Assembly (NCBI GenBank): GCA_046351455.1
Contig: JAXLYM010000021.1
Coordinates: forward strand, 100,930-164,929
Direction of reading: 5' to 3'
Length of the DNA: 64,000 bases
Origin: JADJRH01 sp046351455
GTDB lineage: Bacteria > Myxococcota_A > Polyangia > Polyangiales > Polyangiaceae
Shown here: positions 1-8,161 of the stretch, in pieces
How positions within the stretch are numbered: the stretch's first letter is position 1
Layout: the number at the start of each line of letters is the position of its first letter
Program-made: the position numbers and the translations under genes
The notes under the pieces: model-generated
What the model was told of the DNA's origin: nothing
The model's input: the letters and a program-made list of their open reading frames with translations, nothing else
Database searches by the model: none

Positions 1-960
1 GAGCGCTCCCGTGCTGGAGAACACCTCGCCTTCGCGCAGGATCTCCGGCACCCCGTCGTCGTCGAGATCGTGAATCGAGGCGCCGCCCCAGCCGCCGAGG
101 ATCGGCGCGTAATGCACGCTCCCGTCCTGGTTCTTCGCCTTCCAGAGCAGCTTCCACGCCCCGTCCTTCCGCGTGAAAGCCAGCGTCGTCGACAGCATGT
201 CCTGCCCTTGATCGATGCCATACGCGACGATCTCCGCCTTCCCGTCGCCGTCCAGATCGCCGGCCGCGAGCGACGCGGAAGAATACGACCAGTCCACGAC
301 GCCGTCGCCGTCCAGATCCGTCCCTGTCAGGTTCGCCTCCAGCGAGCAGTCCTTCCCGGAGAGCACGCGGATGACGCCGAGGTTCTCGGTGTATCCCGCG
401 GGCACCGTCGCCGTGAAGCTCGCGGCGATGCTCGGCGTGCCGATGGGCAGCGGATCGCCGCCCGGCATGGGCGTGAAGCCGTTGAAGTTGGTGACGATGG
501 GCGTCGCCTGCACGTCGACGTGCGCGGGGAAGGGATCGCCGTCGGGCGCCTTCGAGAACTCGCATCTCGTCCGCGGCGACAGCACGCCCGCCGCCGTCAC
601 GTAGATGCACGTCGGATCGTGCGCGGGGTCCTGTCCGTCCCACGGGACGCACTGGCCCTCTTTGCAGAAGGTGTCGTTGTCACAGTCGTTGTCGGTCGCG
701 CACGTCTGCCCCGGCACGCAGACGCCGTGCGAGCAGATCATCCCGTCCTTGCACGCGGGCGTGCACTCCGAGGAGCCGCCGCCGCTGCCGCCAAGGAGGC
801 CGCCGCCGCTCGCGCCGGTGCCGCCGGTCGTCGTCGTGGGGGAGCCGCCCGCTCCAGCGCCTCCGTTGCTCCCGCTCCCGCCGCCGCACGCGACGAGCAA
901 CATCGATGTTCCGAAGAGCCCCGCGAGGCCGAGCTGCGTTATCCAAGCTGGTCGATTCAT
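1..960 (-). CDS. FG-GAP/VCBS-repeat lipoprotein, partial (C-terminus beyond left edge)
   Basis: The frame is open from ATG at 960 to the left edge (320 codons visible). Residues 1-24 form a signal peptide ending in the lipobox LLVAC (Cys25). A Gly/Ser/Thr tether follows to about residue 55, then a Cys-rich stretch (about 57-95) of CxPxC and CxxDxDC type. After that come calcium-loop FG-GAP/VCBS motifs such as DLDGDGVVDW, DLDGDGKAEI and DLDDDGVPEI. FG-GAP repeats usually build a surface beta-propeller, so a surface-exposed lipoprotein with a binding role is inferred; the ligand is unknown. A TTAGAT hexamer (969-974, minus strand) lies 8 bases before the ATG with no Shine-Dalgarno, so the transcript may be leaderless. 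Confidence 0.85.
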   Translation of the reverse strand, partial: MNRPAWITQLGLAGLFGTSMLLVACGGGSGSNGGAGAGGSPTTTTGGTGASGGGLLGGSGGGSSECTPACKDGMICSHGVCVPGQTCATDNDCDNDTFCKEGQCVPWDGQDPAHDPTCIYVTAAGVLSPRTRCEFSKAPDGDPFPAHVDVQATPIVTNFNGFTPMPGGDPLPIGTPSIAASFTATVPAGYTENLGVIRVLSGKDCSLEANLTGTDLDGDGVVDWSYSSASLAAGDLDGDGKAEIVAYGIDQGQDMLSTTLAFTRKDGAWKLLWKAKNQDGSVHYAPILGGWGGASIHDLDDDGVPEILREGEVFSSTGAL

Positions 961-1070
961 GCGCCGCGATCTAACAAGAAGCGCGCCACGCAAGGCTCGG
1001 ATTCACGCGCGCATCGGCTGCGCGCACCGCGATTTCGCGACTCCCGCGGACCGCGAGAGATCCCTTAAAA

Positions 1071-1970
1071 TCAAGCCTCGGCGCGCTTCGTGACGGCGAG
1101 CCGCTCCCACTCGGGCACGAGGTGCATGGTCCTCGGGAGCGCCCCCCGTGGATCTTTCCAGTACCGGAGGGCGAGGTCGTGATCGCTCTCGTCGCTCACG
1201 ATTTCGAAGCCGGTCTCTCCGAGGAGCGACTCCATCTCTTCGCGCTCGAAGCGCCCGCGCAGGTGCTCTCCGACGGTGCTCGCGAGGAAGCTCGAAAGCC
1301 GGTGGATCGTGGGGCCGAGCGCGTGCGGAGGGCGGATGTACGTGACGACCAGTCGGCTCGCCGGCGCGGACAGGGACGCGACTTGGCGCAACGTGGCCGT
1401 GATCGCCTCTCGCGTGAGATAGGGAGTCACGCTCTCCCAGATCCAGAGCGTGGGAGTCTCCGCGGAGAAGCCCGCTCGAACCAGGGAGTCGTGGAGCGAG
1501 TCCCGCTCGAAGTTCACCGGCACGAGCACGCGATCGTCGCGCACGCCGGCCGCCGAGAGCCGCGCGCGCTTGTACCGCTGCATGTCGGGGTGATCGACCT
1601 CGAAGCTCCGGATCCCCTGGGCGAGCCGGCCCGCGCGGTTGTCGAGCCCGGCGCCGAGCAGCACCATTTGCCTCGCGCCCGCGGCGAACGCGTCCCGCGC
1701 GGCGTCGTCGATCGCGAGCGTGCGCAGCGCCACGTGCCACGACAGGCCGAGCGACGCGACGCCGAGCCCGTGGTGCACCGCCGGCGCCAGGAGATGCACC
1801 GCCGTGAGCGCGCGGGCCGCGGCCGCGAGGGGCATCGGCGCGAGCGCCCCCGCGTGCGGATCCGGCGCGATCCGAAGCCCCGATGGGAACGACGCGTACA
1901 CGGCGCGCACGCCGCTCACGAGCTGCGCGGTCAGGCTGGGTCTGTCGGCTCGCACGGAGGCACCGTACAC
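1071..1970 (-). CDS. class I SAM-dependent methyltransferase, LCM (leucine carboxyl methyltransferase) family
   Basis: A protein of 299 aa with the features of the LCM/TIGR00027 family: a SAM-binding loop LLGAGLDNRA (about 104-113), the acidic motif FEVDHPDMQRYKR (about 123-135), and WIWESVTPYL later. Family members methylate carboxyl groups or unknown small molecules; the substrate cannot be read from sequence. The longest frame starts at GTG 1970. An internal GTG at 1955 has TACGGT (1962-1967) 6 bases upstream, matching the leaderless pattern seen elsewhere in this window, so the true start may be 1955. It stands alone, with the partial lipoprotein downstream on the same strand after about 110 bases. 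Confidence 0.85.
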   Translation of the reverse strand: MYGASVRADRPSLTAQLVSGVRAVYASFPSGLRIAPDPHAGALAPMPLAAAARALTAVHLLAPAVHHGLGVASLGLSWHVALRTLAIDDAARDAFAAGARQMVLLGAGLDNRAGRLAQGIRSFEVDHPDMQRYKRARLSAAGVRDDRVLVPVNFERDSLHDSLVRAGFSAETPTLWIWESVTPYLTREAITATLRQVASLSAPASRLVVTYIRPPHALGPTIHRLSSFLASTVGEHLRGRFEREEMESLLGETGFEIVSDESDHDLALRYWKDPRGALPRTMHLVPEWERLAVTKRAEA

Positions 1971-2010
1971 CAGAGGTCACGCCGCTGGTGCCGTTTCACG
2001 CGACATTCGG

Positions 2011-2023
2011 TATGCTGCCGCGC
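2011..2023 (+). promoter_or_regulatory. probable leaderless promoter -10 element
   Basis: TATGCT at 2011-2016 is followed by 7 bases and then the ATG at 2024, with no Shine-Dalgarno between. This spacing places the transcription start on or next to the ATG. It favours 2024 over the in-frame ATG at 2012, which lies inside the hexamer. Confidence 0.5.
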
Positions 2024-2476
2024 ATGGATACCTGCCCGAATTGCACAGCGCCGCGCGAGGCCGGCCTCGTGGCTTGCAAGTTCTGCAACACCCCCTTCGT
2101 GAGCGACGTGGCGACGGAGGCCGTGCAGTGCACTTCGTGCGGCACGTACTCCGACATCCGCATGACGAACTGCGTGAAGTGCAAGGCGTGGGTCGTCGTG
2201 AAGTGCATCTTCTGCGGCGGCCTCTCGCCCCATCATTTCCCGGCCTGCCAGCACTGTCACGAGCAGTTCCAGGGCGCCGCGGAGCGGTGGCAGGCGCGCC
2301 AGGATCAGGCCAATTCGGCGCGCAACATGGAGATCCTCTCGACGGTCGGCGGCGTCGCGGCGGCGTTCCTCGGCGCGGCGGCGGGCGCGGCCCTCTCGGA
2401 CAGCGGGCCGAGCGTCGCGCACAAGCACGGCCATCGTCATCGCCACCATCACGACGACGACGACGACAACAGTTGA
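2024..2476 (+). CDS. zinc-ribbon protein with His/Asp-rich tail
   Basis: A 150-aa protein with three CxxC pairs or knuckles in its first 90 residues (CPNC, CKFC, CTSC, CVKC, CIFC, CQHC), arranged as successive zinc ribbons. A short Gly/Ala-rich hydrophobic segment follows (VGGVAAAFLGAAAGAALS, about 113-130). The extreme C-terminus is a His-rich run followed by six acidic or polar residues (about 135-150). The tail suggests binding of Zn, Ni or Cu, but no catalytic domain is present and the function is unknown. The start at 2024 is chosen on the leaderless promoter. The peroxiredoxin gene follows after 56 bases and may be co-expressed. Confidence 0.75.
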   Translation: MDTCPNCTAPREAGLVACKFCNTPFVSDVATEAVQCTSCGTYSDIRMTNCVKCKAWVVVKCIFCGGLSPHHFPACQHCHEQFQGAAERWQARQDQANSARNMEILSTVGGVAAAFLGAAAGAALSDSGPSVAHKHGHRHRHHHDDDDDNS

Positions 2477-2532
2477 CCTCGCGCGGCGGGTCCATCATAG
2501 ACCCGCGCTGTCACTCCCAAGGAGAAAGTCCC

Positions 2533-3000
2533 ATGATCGCGATCGGCTCCAAAGCGCCCGACTTCAACCTCTTCAACCAGAAGCGCGAACGCGTGAGCCT
2601 CGAGAGCTACCGCGGCAAGAAGGTCGTCGTGGCCTTCTTCCCGGCCGCCTTCACGAGCGTGTGCGAGAAGGAGCTCTGCACGTTCCGCGACTCGCTCGCG
2701 GCGCTCGACGACATCGGCGCGACGGTCCTCTCGGTCAGCGTGGACGCGCCCTTCGCGAACGCGGCCTTCGCCAGCAAGAACAACCTCAACTTCGCGGTCC
2801 TGTCCGACTACGCGCGCGAGGCGACCCGCGCGTACGGCGTCGCGATCGACAACTTCGCGGGCATGCCCGGCTACACCGCGTCGAACCGCGCGGTCTTCGT
2901 CGTGAACGGAGAGGGCACGATCACCTACGCGTGGGTCGGCCCGAACCCCGGCGTCGAGCCGGACTACGAAGAGGTCAAGCGCGCCGTCGCCGCGGCCTGA
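2533..3000 (+). CDS. peroxiredoxin (AhpC/TSA family, BCP/AhpE-like)
   Basis: A protein of 155 aa, the usual length for a thioredoxin-fold peroxiredoxin that reduces hydrogen peroxide or organic hydroperoxides in the cytoplasm. The catalytic motif is PAAFTSVC (peroxidatic Cys about residue 48). A second Cys lies five residues on (CEKELC), where PrxQ/BCP enzymes keep their resolving Cys, while the surrounding sequence resembles one-Cys AhpE. An atypical two-Cys mechanism is therefore possible. A Shine-Dalgarno GGAGAAAG begins at 2521, a good distance before the ATG, and a hairpin terminator follows the gene. Confidence 0.92.
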   Translation: MIAIGSKAPDFNLFNQKRERVSLESYRGKKVVVAFFPAAFTSVCEKELCTFRDSLAALDDIGATVLSVSVDAPFANAAFASKNNLNFAVLSDYAREATRAYGVAIDNFAGMPGYTASNRAVFVVNGEGTITYAWVGPNPGVEPDYEEVKRAVAAA

Positions 3001-3043
3001 GCGCGCCGATCGGAGGACGCGGTCCTCGACGCTGAGCCAGATG

Positions 3044-3082
3044 GACGCCCCACGATCTCCGGATCGCGGGGCGTCGGTCGTT
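3044..3082 (+). terminator. intrinsic terminator-like hairpin after the peroxiredoxin gene
   Basis: Inverted arms at 3044-3057 and 3062-3075 pair over 14 bases with one mismatch around a four-base loop, followed by the weakly T-rich GGTCGTTTG. It lies 44 bases after the peroxiredoxin stop codon. Confidence 0.6.
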
Positions 3083-3140
3083 TGTGGCGGACAGGAGATC
3101 CGTAGTCGCTCGGGACGGAGCGGGGGCGGAGCACCGTGAC

Positions 3141-3176
3141 TTGGACGGGGGCGGTCGTGGTGGTAGCCTCGCGGCC
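3141..3176 (+). promoter_or_regulatory. sigma70-like leaderless promoter of the ATPase/TPR pair
   Basis: TTGGAC at 3141-3146 and TAGCCT at 3164-3169 are separated by 17 bases, and the GTG start at 3177 is 7 bases after the -10. There is no Shine-Dalgarno, so a leaderless transcript beginning at the GTG is inferred. Confidence 0.55.
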
Positions 3177-4505
3177 GTGCCGCCCGCCGTGCTCGCCCCG
3201 CAAGATCGTTCGTTCCTGAAGGCCTTCTTCCAGGCGGTGACGGATCAGGCTCTGGAACCCGACGATCCGCGCTATGTCCCGCTCTACGAAGGCGACGCGG
3301 CGCTCCCGGACGACCCTGTGGAGCTCCTGGCCAGGGCGATCGAGTTTTCGGAAGAGCAGAGCGTTCAGCTGCTCTCCGGGTTTCGTGGCATCGGCAAGAC
3401 GACAGAGCTTCTGCGTCTGCAAGCCAGGCTGCGTCGCGAGGGGTACAAGGTCATGTACATCGACATGCTGGGGTTCGTGAACACCGCAGCTCCGATCGAC
3501 GTGACCGACTTCCTCATGGCGCTCGGCGGCGCGGTCGGCGAGTCTCTGAAGGCGCCGGAGCTGCTCGGTGAAAACCCGGCGAGGCGCGGCTACTGGGACA
3601 GGCTCGTTGATTTCCTGATCAAGACCAACATCAACGTCGGCGACATGACCGCGGCCGGGCTCAAGGTCAATCTGCGCAGCGATCCGTCCTTTTTGGAGCA
3701 GATCCAGAAGCGGATGCAAGGTCACCTCGGCGCCCTCGTGACGGACGTATGGAAGTTCGTGGCGGAGTGCGTCGCGGCGCTCAAACAGCGTCACGGCCAC
3801 GAGACCCAGGTGGTGCTCCTCATCGACTCGCTGGAGAAGATGCGCGGTAGTTACCAGAACGCGCGACAAGTGCAGGAGTCGGTCGAGACGCTGTTCGCCC
3901 ATCACGCGGAGAAGCTCCGGCTCCCCGACGTGCATGTCGTGTACACCGTGCCTCCCTATTTGAAAGCACGCTCGCTCGGGATCGGGATGCTCTACGGTCT
4001 CGGCGCGGTCCCGGTGTTCCCGGCGATCAAGGTGCGCGGCTCCAAGGGCGATCTCCACCCCTCCGGCCTCAGCGCGATGCGAAAGGTCGTCGAGAAGCGC
4101 GGCGACTGGGCTCGGCTGCTCGGTCGCCAGGAGCTCGTGGATCGACTGATCTTGATGTCGGGCGGCAACCTCCGCGATCTCTTGCGCTTGTTCGCGGAGG
4201 TCATCCGTCGGGCAAAGACGCTGCCTGTGTCGGAGGAGGTCGTGGAGATGGCCATCAACCAGATGAGGGCCGAGTTCCTGCCGATCGCGAACACCGATGC
4301 TTCCTGGCTCGCGACGATCGCCGCGACGCACGAGGCGGCGCTCATGAACATGGAGCAGGTGCCGGATCTGGCCCGCTTCTTCGACTCCCACGTGGTGCTC
4401 TGTTATCGCAACGGGCCCGAGTGGTACGACGTCCACCCGCTGATTCGAGAGCACGTGATCAAGCAGGCAGAGGCCTTGAAGACGCGCAGCGAGGACGACG
4501 AGTGA
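3177..4505 (+). CDS. P-loop ATPase (AAA/STAND-like), first gene of a two-gene module
   Basis: A 442-aa protein from GTG 3177; an in-frame start at 3084 would add 31 low-complexity residues and is disfavoured by the promoter position. The Walker A is GFRGIGKT (about 68-75) and the Walker B is LLIDSLE (Asp about 217). The C-terminal half is helical, with a winged-helix-like ending in YDVHPLIREHVI. The SGxRGxGKTTEL type of P-loop is typical of ATPases in bacterial conflict and signalling modules, which act as NTP-dependent switches. The stop codon overlaps the next gene (GTGA), so the two products are probably made together and interact. The activity triggered is unknown. Confidence 0.75.
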   Translation: MPPAVLAPQDRSFLKAFFQAVTDQALEPDDPRYVPLYEGDAALPDDPVELLARAIEFSEEQSVQLLSGFRGIGKTTELLRLQARLRREGYKVMYIDMLGFVNTAAPIDVTDFLMALGGAVGESLKAPELLGENPARRGYWDRLVDFLIKTNINVGDMTAAGLKVNLRSDPSFLEQIQKRMQGHLGALVTDVWKFVAECVAALKQRHGHETQVVLLIDSLEKMRGSYQNARQVQESVETLFAHHAEKLRLPDVHVVYTVPPYLKARSLGIGMLYGLGAVPVFPAIKVRGSKGDLHPSGLSAMRKVVEKRGDWARLLGRQELVDRLILMSGGNLRDLLRLFAEVIRRAKTLPVSEEVVEMAINQMRAEFLPIANTDASWLATIAATHEAALMNMEQVPDLARFFDSHVVLCYRNGPEWYDVHPLIREHVIKQAEALKTRSEDDE

Positions 4506-6412
4506 TCCTCGGGCCGCCCACCGCGGACGATCCCCTCGGAGAGAGCGGGGAAGCGGAGTGGGAGCGGCTTTCGCGCCAGATCGAGCTCGCGTCCGGGTTC
4601 TGGCTCGCGTTCATGTTCGTGCCGTCGGCGCGCGTGGCGGGGATTCTCCGCGAGCGAGTGACGAGGATGCTCCGGGAAGAGGGGAAGTCGGTGCGGCTCA
4701 TTCGCCCGTCGCACCACGCGGCGCTGAGGATGGCCATCCGGGTGCTGCTCACGCGCGATGTGGACAACAGCGTGGGTTGCACCTGGCTGGAGGCGGTTCA
4801 CAAGGACACGAACACTGCCACGGAGCGACCCTGGCAATCGGCGTGGTCGGATTTCCTGACGCACGCGAACGAGCAGCGCGACGTCCTTCGAGCCAACGTC
4901 GGCCACGGGCTGGTGGTCGTCGCCCCTCCGGAGGTGAAGCCGCGGGTCCGAGAGCTGGCCCCGGATCTCTGGCATGTTCGTGGGATCGTGATCGAGATCG
5001 CGAATGAGCCGGATCTGCCTGCAAGGAAGGGAAACGCAGCAGAGACGCCCGCGCCCGCCGGGAGCGAGCCGGCCGGGTTTCGGCGTCCCACTACAGGGTT
5101 GTCGGCGGAGGAGGTTTACGGAAGCAGGTCTCCCGAGAGCGCCCCCACGACGCCGCCGACGCTGGCACATGAGGGCGCGCTCCAGGTCGAGGACAGCGCG
5201 CAGAAAAGGAATGATCCGCCGACGGAGGATTCGGCGATCTTCGTTTTCAAGGCGTCCTTTCCCGCGCCCAGTGAGTTGTTGTTGAAAGAAAGTGCGCCGC
5301 CCGCCGAGCCAGCCCAGCAGCGCAAACCGCCCGCCGCGCTTGCGCGTCAGCAAGCAAAGACGATCATCAACCGCACTCTTGCATCTCCGTCCGAAGTTGC
5401 GCTGAATCGCCCTGATCCGCCCACCTCGCAGCCCAAGAGATCGCGCGCCTCTGCGCCTCCGCCCGCCGATGAGCGCGCGGTGCGCGTGAGCGCCGCCTCC
5501 GTGAAGGTCGGACAGGCCGAGCGGGAAATGGAGAACGGCGAGCGCATCCGCGCGCGCGCCATTGCAGTCGAGGCTGCGGAGGCAGTTCACGGCGACGATC
5601 CGCTCGTGGAGAGCCGCGCGTGGATGGTGGCTGCGATCGCTGCGTTCGAGGATGGGGACGCGAGCGCGGCCGCCGACTACGCTCCTCGGGCGATCGATAT
5701 CCGCCGCGCGACCGCTCCGGAGGCTGTCCCCGTCGCGTGGCTGGTCGTGAAAGCATCGACCCTGATGCGCTGCGGTCGCCGAAAAGAAGGCCGGAAGGCC
5801 TTGGCAGAGGCTTATCGGCACGCGCGCGATCGACACGCTCGACAGCCTAACTTGGAGACCGTCCTCGATCTGGCGAACGTGCTGTGTTGGACAGGCGATC
5901 TCCTCCTCGCCGAGGCGGACCCGGATCGTGCCACTCAGGCGCTCGAAGAGGCGCACCGACTGATGCGCACCGTCGATCTCTCCCACGACGAGACGCTGAT
6001 CCGCCGCGATCTGGAGATCCTCCTCCGCCTCGGGGACGCCTATCGGCAGCTGGGGCGCGACGTGGACGCAGAGGCCGTATTCGAGCTCGGAACTGTGACC
6101 GCCCAACAAAGGCTCGCTCCGCGATCCGTCGATGTCGTGGCGCTGCGCGACGCCTCCGTGCTGTTCAATCGATTGGGCGTCGTCCAGCTCGCGGCCGGCG
6201 ACACGGACAAGGCCATCGAGTGCTTCCAGCAAGCCGTGAGCCTACGAACCAGGGCGCTCGCGGCGCTCGATCCAATGAAAGCGGCGTCAAGTCAATCCCG
6301 TCAGGAGCTGTGCTCGGCGCTGGAGAAGCTCGCGGCGGCGCTCCGGGCGGCCGGACGCGATGAAGATGCCCGCGCGACGGAAGAACGCCTCCGCGCGACG
6401 CGCGCCGGCTGA
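4502..6412 (+). CDS. TPR-repeat partner of the upstream ATPase
   Basis: A 636-aa protein whose GTG overlaps the ATPase stop by four bases. The first 170 residues form a conserved-looking domain with WSDFLTHANEQRDVLR and APDLWHVRGIVIEI. It resembles the inactive NTPase-like domain that myxobacteria fuse to TPRs next to such ATPases (family resemblance recalled, not tested). A low-complexity Pro/Ala/Ser linker runs from about 175 to 330. The rest (about 330-630) is tetratricopeptide repeats, for example LIRRDLEILLRLGDAYRQLG and the FNRLGVVQLAAGDTDKAIEC segment. TPRs bind proteins, so it probably senses or recruits a partner for the ATPase. No nuclease, TIR or pore effector is visible. Confidence 0.7.
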   Translation: MILGPPTADDPLGESGEAEWERLSRQIELASGFWLAFMFVPSARVAGILRERVTRMLREEGKSVRLIRPSHHAALRMAIRVLLTRDVDNSVGCTWLEAVHKDTNTATERPWQSAWSDFLTHANEQRDVLRANVGHGLVVVAPPEVKPRVRELAPDLWHVRGIVIEIANEPDLPARKGNAAETPAPAGSEPAGFRRPTTGLSAEEVYGSRSPESAPTTPPTLAHEGALQVEDSAQKRNDPPTEDSAIFVFKASFPAPSELLLKESAPPAEPAQQRKPPAALARQQAKTIINRTLASPSEVALNRPDPPTSQPKRSRASAPPPADERAVRVSAASVKVGQAEREMENGERIRARAIAVEAAEAVHGDDPLVESRAWMVAAIAAFEDGDASAAADYAPRAIDIRRATAPEAVPVAWLVVKASTLMRCGRRKEGRKALAEAYRHARDRHARQPNLETVLDLANVLCWTGDLLLAEADPDRATQALEEAHRLMRTVDLSHDETLIRRDLEILLRLGDAYRQLGRDVDAEAVFELGTVTAQQRLAPRSVDVVALRDASVLFNRLGVVQLAAGDTDKAIECFQQAVSLRTRALAALDPMKAASSQSRQELCSALEKLAAALRAAGRDEDARATEERLRATRAG

Positions 6413-6554
6413 TTCATTCTATTCGGAGGAGGGGCCGTCTCTCCGTGCGCATCCCGGTGGACGGCGTCCGCGCGTCGTCCTAACGTCGCGGCGCCTCGCG
6501 GGCGATCACCGCCGCGGAGGCGTCGACGGGTCGCAAAATACAAGGGAGTGAGAG

Positions 6555-7217
6555 ATGATTCGGCCTTGGCAATTGGGCGTGGTGGGCTTCCTGGTCGCTG
6601 GGTGCGTCAGCCTGGGCGGGCCGCCGACGGAGAAGTATCGGATGGCGTACGAGGACGCGAACAACATCGTTCGCTCCCCCGGCGCGGACGCGCTCGCGGT
6701 CCAGGCCGCTTATGACGTCGTGCGGACTTGCTACGACGGCGGCGGCGGCGACTTCAACCTTCTGCGCAACAGCTACTCCGACAAGACCGTGGAGACCAGC
6801 AAGGGCGAGAAGACCATCAAGCAGATGTCCCTCGACTGCAACAACCTGCTCGACGAGGTGAAGAAGAAGCCCGTGGAGGGCTGCGGCGCCAAGCAGATCT
6901 TCTTCTCCTCCGACATCGAGGGAGGCGGCAAGTGGACGAAGCCGAGCTGGAGCCGGCCGGACCCGGACGAGTACATCCCCATCAAGTGCAGTGATGTGCA
7001 CTCGGCCCCAGCAGAAGGCGATTTCCAGGCCCTGCCCGACACGGTGAAGCAGGCGTGCCCCGACGCGACGGACGTGGCCTATCCGACCGACTGGAACAAC
7101 ACCACGAACCAGCTCGGCGTGGTCGTCCACCGCGAGGCGATCGCGGTCTGTTACTTCAAGGGCAAGCGCACCGACTGGAACTTCTACACGAACAGCCGCG
7201 CCCACAAAGCGTACTGA
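6555..7217 (+). CDS. small lipoprotein of unknown function
   Basis: A 220-aa protein with a signal peptide and lipobox LVAGC (Cys17). A Shine-Dalgarno GGGAGTGAGAG ends directly before the ATG. The mature part contains several Cys residues and ends in an aromatic and basic stretch (WNFYTNSRAHKAY). I do not recognise the family. It follows the TPR gene by 142 bases, probably as a separate unit. The gap between the two holds no gene that I can see. Confidence 0.7.
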   Translation: MIRPWQLGVVGFLVAGCVSLGGPPTEKYRMAYEDANNIVRSPGADALAVQAAYDVVRTCYDGGGGDFNLLRNSYSDKTVETSKGEKTIKQMSLDCNNLLDEVKKKPVEGCGAKQIFFSSDIEGGGKWTKPSWSRPDPDEYIPIKCSDVHSAPAEGDFQALPDTVKQACPDATDVAYPTDWNNTTNQLGVVVHREAIAVCYFKGKRTDWNFYTNSRAHKAY

Positions 7218-7280
7218 GCCCCCTCTCCGGCGCCGAGACATCGAGTCGCCCGGCGCACGGCCCCACGAGCATCGGTGTCG

Positions 7281-8060
7281 TCATGCGGTGTTGTAGACGA
7301 GCCACCGCACGAGCGGCGCCGCGGCCTTCGCCTGCGTGACCACCCAGTCCGCGAAGGCGCGTGTGCTCACGATCTCCGTCGGCAGCGGCGGGAACATCAC
7401 CACGAGCCCCTTCTTCTTGAGCAGCTCGATGCGCGGGTGATCCGGCGCGACCCCGCGCGGCGCCGTCTTCAGCGTGTCCATCGCGTCGGTCTTGAAACCC
7501 TTCTTTTCAAGGGCCTTCACGAGCTTCGCGACCTCCTCGCCCGTCTCCTCGTCCTGCACGGCGGCGCGGTACCGCGCGAGGGTCGGCCCGTCCATCATGT
7601 ACTGCCCCGCGGCGCCGAAGCTCTCGACGCCGAGCTGCACGTAGAGGGCCGCGGGCACCTCCATCGCGTTGCCCCGCGTGCGCGCGGAGAGCAGGCCGCT
7701 CACGTTCGTCTTGTACGGTGATTTGTCGGCGCTGAAGCGCACGTCGCGGTTCAGGCGGAACACCTTCGGCTCCGGCAGATCGCAGTCGGGATACGCGTCG
7801 TCGATCCGGTCGCGCACCTCGGCGAGGAGCGCCTTCATCGGCGCGTTCCAGCCCTCTTCGAACTCGGGTTTGTGCGCCGCGAACCACTCGCGATCTTGGT
7901 GCTTCGCGAGCGCGTGGAAGAACTTCATCTTCGCGTCGGCGAACCCCTGAAAGCCACCCACCGCAGCGTCTTTCGGCTCCTTCTCGGCGGCGGGCCTCTT
8001 CGGAGCAGCGGCCTTCTTCGGAGCGGCGGACTTCTTCGGAGCAGCGGTCTTCTTCGGCAC
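7281..8060 (-). CDS. DUF2461 (TIGR02453) family protein with Lys/Ala/Pro-rich N-terminal tail
   Basis: A 259-aa protein starting at GTG 8060. Residues from about 35 onward match the DUF2461/TIGR02453 family, with characteristic segments such as QDREWFAAHKPEFE, VFRLNRDVRFSADKSPYKTN and the C-terminal LVRWLVYNTA. The biochemical role of the family is not established. The first 30 residues repeat an AAPKK motif, like the basic tails of histone H1, suggesting nucleic-acid or polyanion binding. The tail is an addition to the usual domain. It converges on the lipoprotein gene 6555-7217 across 63 bases. Confidence 0.85.
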   Translation of the reverse strand: MPKKTAAPKKSAAPKKAAAPKRPAAEKEPKDAAVGGFQGFADAKMKFFHALAKHQDREWFAAHKPEFEEGWNAPMKALLAEVRDRIDDAYPDCDLPEPKVFRLNRDVRFSADKSPYKTNVSGLLSARTRGNAMEVPAALYVQLGVESFGAAGQYMMDGPTLARYRAAVQDEETGEEVAKLVKALEKKGFKTDAMDTLKTAPRGVAPDHPRIELLKKKGLVVMFPPLPTEIVSTRAFADWVVTQAKAAAPLVRWLVYNTA

Positions 8061-8161
8061 GCGCGGATGCTCCCGCTCGCGGGCGCGAACGTCAACAAGG
8101 GAGAGCGCGTGATCGGGAGGGGCGGAAGGAGAGGGGCGCAGCGATGCGCGGGGAGGGCTGC

